DNA from: JASHVB01 sp049522565
GTDB taxonomy: Bacteria; Pseudomonadota; Alphaproteobacteria; Acetobacterales; Acetobacteraceae
Length of the DNA: 10,238 nucleotides
Direction: 5' to 3'
NCBI GenBank assembly: GCA_049522565.1
Contig: JBEKNT010000244.1
Coordinates: forward strand, 1 to 10,238
Made by a program: the position numbers and the translations under genes. Shown here in pieces: positions 6,500-10,238 of the stretch. The first letter of the stretch is position 1, and each line of letters starts with the position of its first letter. The notes below the pieces were generated by a model, which was not told where the DNA came from, ran no database searches, and saw only the letters and a program-made list of their open reading frames with translations.

Positions 6500-6529
6500 A
6501 TGAGTTCGATCCCGGCCCCACCCGAATGA
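6500..6529 (+). CDS. Possible 9-codon upstream mini-ORF overlapping the gmk start
   Basis: An ATG at 6500 opens a frame for MSSIPAPPE that ends at TGA 6527-6529. This stop overlaps the gmk ATG (6526-6528) as ATGA. Such an overlap is the usual arrangement for translational coupling, and gmk has no clear ribosome-binding site of its own. The mini-ORF's own ribosome-binding site is weak (GGCGG). It may be chance. Confidence 0.25.
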   Translation: MSSIPAPPE

Positions 6530-7155
6530 CCCCGATCCCCCGACGCGGCCTGTGCCTCGTGCTGGCGGCGCCCTCGGGTGCCGGGAAGACCGCGATTGCC
6601 GATGTCCTGACCGCCAGCGAACCGCGACTGCGGCTCTCGGTCAGCGTCACCACGCGCGCGCCGCGGGCCGGCGAGATCGATGGCGCGCACTATCATTTCC
6701 AGACGCAGGATGCGTTCGACCAGTTGGTGCGCACGAACGGCCTGCTGGAATGGGCGCGCGTGTTGGGCCGGCACTGCTACGGCACGCCGCGCGCGCCGGT
6801 CGAGGCGGCGTTGTCGGCCGGTCTCGACATGGTGTTCGACATCGACTGGCAAGGCCACCGGCAATTGCGCGCCGCGCTGCCGGATGATGTGGTTGGCGTC
6901 TTCATTCTGCCGCCCGACATGGCAACGCTGGAGGCGCGGCTGCGGGCCCGCGCCGGCGACGACGACGCGGAAATCGCGCGCCGCATGCAGCTTGCGAATG
7001 ACGAGATCGGCCACTGGTCCGAATTCGACCATGTGGTGGTGAACGACGACCTGCCACGTGCGGTCGAGACAGTGCGCGCCGTGCTGCACGCGGCGCGCGT
7101 GGCCACCACGCGGCAGACGGGGCTGGCGGCGTTCGTGCGCGGGCTGGCGGACTGA
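6526..7155 (+). CDS. gmk: Guanylate kinase
   Basis: Guanylate kinase (ATP + GMP to ADP + GDP) is an essential purine-nucleotide enzyme in the cytosol. From the ATG at 6526 it has 209 residues, normal for the family. APSGAGKT (15-22) is the P-loop. SVSVTTRAPRAGEIDGAHYHF (38-58) is the GMP-binding segment with conserved Arg and Tyr. LLEWARVLGRHCYGT (73-87) and FDIDWQG (104-110) complete the GMP and metal site, and IARRMQ (150-155) supplies the lid arginines. An earlier in-frame GTG at 6478 would add 16 residues and lies inside the REP arm, so I reject it. No strong Shine-Dalgarno site precedes the chosen ATG. An LLM oxidoreductase follows after 15 bp, so they are probably co-transcribed. Confidence 0.96.
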   Translation: MTPIPRRGLCLVLAAPSGAGKTAIADVLTASEPRLRLSVSVTTRAPRAGEIDGAHYHFQTQDAFDQLVRTNGLLEWARVLGRHCYGTPRAPVEAALSAGLDMVFDIDWQGHRQLRAALPDDVVGVFILPPDMATLEARLRARAGDDDAEIARRMQLANDEIGHWSEFDHVVVNDDLPRAVETVRAVLHAARVATTRQTGLAAFVRGLAD

Positions 7156-7170
7156 CGGGGGGCGGACGCG

Positions 7171-8220
7171 ATGCGGTTCGGCTATTTCACGCTCAGCGAC
7201 AATGCCTACCGCGACAATCGGCGCGCACCCAACCAGTTCGTCGCCGACATCATCGACGAGGCGGTCTATGCCGACCAGATCGGCCTGCATTCCGCCTGGA
7301 TCGGCGAGCACCATTTCAGCACGCTCGGCGTGTTGTCCTGTCCGGATCTCGCCCTGACCTACGTCGCGGCGCGCACCCGGCGCATTCGCCTGGCACCCGC
7401 CGTCACCGTTCTGCCGCTGCACCACCCGATCCGTGTCGCCGAGCAATGGGCCACCCTCGATCTGCTGTCCGGCGGACGCGTCGATTTCGCCGCGGGGCGG
7501 GGCTACGACCGGCGCGAATACGTTCCCCTCGGCGTGTCGTTCGACGACAACCAGTCGATCTTCGAAGAGGGCATGGAGGTGGTGCGCCGCTTGTGGTCGG
7601 CCGACGGACCGATTTCGCATCGCGGCCGGCACTATGCGTTCGACGATGTGGCGATCACCCCACAACCGGTGCAGCGGCCGATCCCCGCCTATGTCGGGTC
7701 GTTCTCGCGGCCATCAATCGAATTGGCGGCGCGGCTCGGTTGCGGGTTGATCGTCGCGCCGTTCGCCGCGGCCCTGAGCTTCGGCGGCTTGCGCCAGGTG
7801 GCCGAGTTGTACCACGCGACCTGCGCGAAGCACGGCACCACGCCGGGGCGGCTGATGTGCAGCTACTTCATCCATTTCGCCGACACGCCGGCGGAGGAGA
7901 CAGCGGCGCGGGCACGGCAAATCCGTTACTATCGCGAATGTGTCATTCCGGCGTTTCCCGGCGATCCGGCCACGGCGCCGCCGAGCTATCGCTACTTCAT
8001 CGACATGGTTGCGCGGTTGCAAACGGTGAAGCCGGAGGACCTGACGGAGAACTCCGTATTGCTCGGCTCACCGGCGCGAATCACTGAAGTCCTGCAGCGA
8101 GTCGAAGCGGCGGGGTTCGACGAGGTCATTCTTTACTTCAACGTCGGCCTGAAGCCGCACGCGCAGGTGAAGGACGAAATGGCGCGGTTCATGATGGAGG
8201 TGGCGCCGGCGTTTGGGTAA
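7171..8220 (+). CDS. LLM class flavin-dependent oxidoreductase
   Basis: This is a 349-aa luciferase-like monooxygenase family protein, a TIM barrel using reduced FMN or F420. FGYF at the N-terminus, WIGEHHF (43-49) with the luciferase-type His pair, and HPIRVAEQWATLDLLSGGR (85-103) followed by GRGYDRREY (109-117) are strong LLM marks. The C-terminal GSPARITEVLQRVEAAGFDEVILYFNVG block is also typical. Members oxidise many substrates (alkanals, aromatic or sulfonate compounds); this one's substrate cannot be told. The ATG follows a G-rich ribosome-binding site (GGGGGGCGGA). It lies 15 bp after gmk, suggesting co-transcription, although the functions are unrelated. A REP doublet begins six bases after its stop codon. 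Confidence 0.94.
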   Translation: MRFGYFTLSDNAYRDNRRAPNQFVADIIDEAVYADQIGLHSAWIGEHHFSTLGVLSCPDLALTYVAARTRRIRLAPAVTVLPLHHPIRVAEQWATLDLLSGGRVDFAAGRGYDRREYVPLGVSFDDNQSIFEEGMEVVRRLWSADGPISHRGRHYAFDDVAITPQPVQRPIPAYVGSFSRPSIELAARLGCGLIVAPFAAALSFGGLRQVAELYHATCAKHGTTPGRLMCSYFIHFADTPAEETAARARQIRYYRECVIPAFPGDPATAPPSYRYFIDMVARLQTVKPEDLTENSVLLGSPARITEVLQRVEAAGFDEVILYFNVGLKPHAQVKDEMARFMMEVAPAFG

Positions 8221-8225
8221 TCCGT

Positions 8226-8312
8226 CCCGCGTGATGGCCGGGCTTGACCCGGCCATCTTTCGCGGCACTGTGCCGCCATAGATGGCCGGGTCAAGCCCGG
8301 CTATCACGCGGG
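8226..8312. repeat. REP doublet, copy 2 (after the LLM gene)
   Basis: Two 32-bp arms (8226-8257 and 8281-8312) are complementary except for one G-T pair (8236/8302). Each arm is a hairpin: GATGGCCGGG and CCCGGCCATC around a CTTGA loop on the left (8233-8257), and its mirror on the right (8281-8305). The 23-base centre holds a third hairpin, GCGGCA (8262-8267) with TGCCGC (8271-8276). It begins six bases after the LLM stop codon. There is no T-tract. It is the same element family as 6396-6482. Confidence 0.92.
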
Positions 8313-8407
8313 AGAAGGCGCGCGGCGCAGCATTGCCGATTGCAAAGAGCAGTACTTGTTAGCGTCGTGTGACATCGTGTCTTGCTGCGACATGCATTCG
8401 AAAAACT

Positions 8408-8413
8408 GGGGGA
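8408..8413 (+). promoter_or_regulatory. Shine-Dalgarno site fixing the hydrolase start
   Basis: GGGGGA lies six bases before the ATG at 8420. It favours that start over the upstream in-frame ATG at 8369, which would bury the signal peptide. Confidence 0.6.
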
Positions 8414-8419
8414 ACCACG

Positions 8420-10012
8420 ATGAAGACGCCGCATTTCCTGGTGGTCGCAGTGACGCTCGCGATGATCGGCATCGCCGGCATGGCGCCGTCGAACGCGTTG
8501 GCCAGGGTCACCAGGCTCGAAATAACGTCGAAACAGCCCGATGGCTCCTTCCAGGCCGGCGACTACGTCCGCTGGGAGGGCCGCATCCACGGCGAGCTTT
8601 CGCCGTCGGCGGAGGCGATCCCCGATCTCGACAAGCCGGCGCGCAACGCCAACGGCATGGTCGAGTATGCGGCGCGGATCATCCTGTTGATGCCGGCCAA
8701 CCCGACCGCCGGCAACGGCGCATTGCTGGTCGATGTGCCGAACCGTGGCCATGCCTATGCCCGCGCGCTCTACAACAGTCCGCGCGGCCTGCCCTTCCAG
8801 TCCGGCAACCTCGACGAGGGAACCGGCTTCCTGGAAAACCACGGCTTCTCTGTCGCCGAGGTGTATTGGGAACTCGGCCAGGGCGCCGACCTGCCGTCCT
8901 TCTCGGACTCCGACGGCAAGCAACGCTTCGTCGAGGGCGTGGGCTTCGCCATCGTCCGCGACGCCGCCGATTTTCTGGCGCACGCCGCAGCGGACGCAAC
9001 CGGCACACCCAATCCGCTCGCGGGCAAAATCAGCCACGTGCTGGCCAGCGGCAAGTCGCAAACCGGCCGTTTCCTCAAAACCTTTCTGCTCTTTGGCTTC
9101 AACAGCATGGATGGACGTCGCGTGATCGACGGCATGCACGTCTTCGTCTCCGGCGCCGGACTGTTGCCGATCATGCGCTCGGGTACCGGTCCGCAGTCGA
9201 GTGCCGACGGCGCGCCGACCTTCGACGACCCGGAGTTCCCCGGCGTACATGACGGCGTGCTGACGATCGGCGAGATCATCGCCAAGATGCAGGCACGCGG
9301 CGAGATCCCACCCAAGATGCTGATGATCAATTCGACGGTGGACTATTTCTCCATCCGCGCCTCACTTGGCCGCACCGGTCCGACGGGAACCGCCGATCTG
9401 CCGCTGCCGGCGAACGTGCGGATGTACGACATTGCCGGTGGCGCCCACGCGACCGTCGCCAAGGCCCCGTCATGCAAGCTGGCGCCGGGCCGGTTGGACT
9501 GGGTGCCGGTGTCGCGTGCCACACTCCTGCGCCTCGACCAGTGGGTCGCATCCAATATCGAGCCACCGCCCACCCGGCTGATGCCGTTGCAGCCAGCCAA
9601 CGACGATCCGACCGTGCTGCGCGCGCCGAAGAATCTGCCGGATGCGGTCATCCAGGTGCCGCAGCGCGATGCGGACGGCAATCCGCTGGGCGGCGTTCGC
9701 CTGCCCGATCTGGCCGTGCCGCTGGGCGTGCATGGCGCGCAGAACGAGCCGTTGAGTTTCACCTGCATGCTGGTGGGCGCCTACCTCCCCTTCGCCGCGA
9801 CACGCCAGGCGCGTGAGGCGACGCAGGACAAGCGGCTATCGCTGGCGGAGCGCTACAAGGACCAGAACGACTACGTGAATCGCATCCGTGTCGCTGCACG
9901 CGCGGCGGAGGGTGACGGCTTCCTGCTGCCGGAGGATGCGGCGATCATCGAGAATTCGGTTGCCGCGGCGCCGATCTTCGTCCAGGCGGCACCCACGGCA
10001 CCGCCGCGTTGA
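8420..10012 (+). CDS. Exported alpha/beta-hydrolase domain protein (Abhydrolase_10 type)
   Basis: The product has 530 residues from the ATG at 8420. A Sec signal peptide ends at NALA, with probable cleavage after residue 28, so the enzyme should be periplasmic or secreted. Visible landmarks are LLVDVPNRG (102-110), GFLENHGFSVAEVYWELG (136-153), and a nucleophile elbow SGKSQTGRFL (210-219) with predicted Ser213. INSTVDYF (304-311) offers Asp308 as the acid, and IAGGAHAT (338-345) offers His343. LPLPANVRMYDIAGG is also typical of the Abhydrolase_10 family of large, poorly characterised hydrolases. Esterase activity on an extracellular or periplasmic substrate is inferred; the substrate is unknown. 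It follows a REP doublet with about 107 bp between, so it is probably transcribed separately. No partner gene is visible within the window. Confidence 0.9.
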   Translation: MKTPHFLVVAVTLAMIGIAGMAPSNALARVTRLEITSKQPDGSFQAGDYVRWEGRIHGELSPSAEAIPDLDKPARNANGMVEYAARIILLMPANPTAGNGALLVDVPNRGHAYARALYNSPRGLPFQSGNLDEGTGFLENHGFSVAEVYWELGQGADLPSFSDSDGKQRFVEGVGFAIVRDAADFLAHAAADATGTPNPLAGKISHVLASGKSQTGRFLKTFLLFGFNSMDGRRVIDGMHVFVSGAGLLPIMRSGTGPQSSADGAPTFDDPEFPGVHDGVLTIGEIIAKMQARGEIPPKMLMINSTVDYFSIRASLGRTGPTGTADLPLPANVRMYDIAGGAHATVAKAPSCKLAPGRLDWVPVSRATLLRLDQWVASNIEPPPTRLMPLQPANDDPTVLRAPKNLPDAVIQVPQRDADGNPLGGVRLPDLAVPLGVHGAQNEPLSFTCMLVGAYLPFAATRQAREATQDKRLSLAERYKDQNDYVNRIRVAARAAEGDGFLLPEDAAIIENSVAAAPIFVQAAPTAPPR

Positions 10013-10109
10013 TCGGGCGGCATGGTACGTCGGACGCGATGAGACGCAGGTTCGCCCCACAGACACGAAGGCACAAAGTCAAGAGTCCCTCCGCGCTGTT
10101 CAGCCTTAT

Positions 10110-10126
10110 GCCCGGTATCGCCGGGC
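10110..10126 (+). terminator. Weak hairpin after the hydrolase gene
   Basis: GCCCGG (10110-10115) and CCGGGC (10121-10126) form a 6-bp stem with a 5-base loop, about 100 bases after the hydrolase stop. Only TT follows, so termination here is doubtful. Confidence 0.25.
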
Positions 10127-10177
10127 TTCATGCCAACTGACCGCAAGATTGCCGTGCGGCACAGACCACCGCCAACC

Positions 10178-10238
10178 GTCATGGCCTGCCCCCGGGGGTC
10201 AAGCGCCCGGGGGCAGGGCTTGACCCGGCCATCTATCG
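10178..10238. repeat. REP doublet, copy 3, enlarged and cut by the window edge
   Basis: GTCATGGCC (10178-10186) and GGGCTTGACCCGGCCATC (10216-10233) match the left arm of the other two copies. They are split by 29 extra bases (10187-10215). The extra bases form their own perfect hairpin: CCTGCCCCCGGG (10185-10196) with CCCGGGGGCAGG (10206-10217) around a loop containing TCAAG. The right arm lies beyond the window. This looks like one REP variant nested inside or fused to another. Confidence 0.8.

Noticed and set aside
6478..6525. Upstream GTG start for gmk
   Set aside because: It lies in the REP arm and would add 16 residues not typical of guanylate kinases.
6256..7665. 469-codon open frame on the minus strand
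   Set aside because: It runs antisense through gmk and parts of yicC and the LLM gene, all of which have clear family motifs.
8369..8419. Earlier ATG for the hydrolase
   Set aside because: It would place 17 residues before a clean signal peptide; the ATG at 8420 has its own Shine-Dalgarno site.
10060..10085. ACGAAGG-CACAAAG near-tandem motif
   Set aside because: It is too short and imperfect to call a repeat array; only two units are visible.

Overview
The window is high-GC DNA that looks like an alphaproteobacterial chromosome. I base this on the yicC-gmk gene order, a DUF1236-type exported protein, GC-rich codon use throughout, and REP-like palindromes of the ATGGCCGGG-TCAAG type. Acetobacteraceae or a nearby Rhodospirillales family is my best guess, but it is inference. 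No phage, plasmid, CRISPR, toxin-antitoxin, tRNA or rRNA signal was seen.

Left part (1-2235, minus strand): a CitE-like HpcH/HpaI-family CoA-ester lyase is followed by a class V PLP aminotransferase of the serine/alanine-glyoxylate type, which runs off the left edge. Both families handle glyoxylate, so they plausibly form one small glyoxylate-metabolism transcription unit.

Middle (2236-4649): a run of small, mostly orphan genes with generous intergenic spacing. They are an exported DUF1236-like protein (+), a strong bidirectional intrinsic terminator, a 65-aa conserved-looking small protein (-), an exported Gly/His/Trp-rich plus Pro/Tyr-rich protein (+), and a 108-aa helical protein of unknown function (+). 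The last has a palindrome next to a possible -10 box.

Right part (4650-10012): an SDR oxidoreductase (-) is divergent from yicC (+), with only 54 bp between the start codons. yicC, gmk and an LLM flavin-dependent oxidoreductase follow in one direction. An exported alpha/beta-hydrolase (Abhydrolase_10 type) comes next. REP doublets (two hairpins in inverted orientation) sit directly after yicC and directly after the LLM gene. A third, enlarged copy begins at the right edge.

Most of the window is ordinary housekeeping and accessory metabolism. I did not find a convincing new multi-gene system. The points most worth a second look are the REP doublet family with its enlarged third copy, the apparently leaderless yicC start, the mini-ORF overlapping the gmk start codon, the operator-like palindrome before the 108-aa orphan, and the Trp/His/Gly-Pro/Tyr exported protein.
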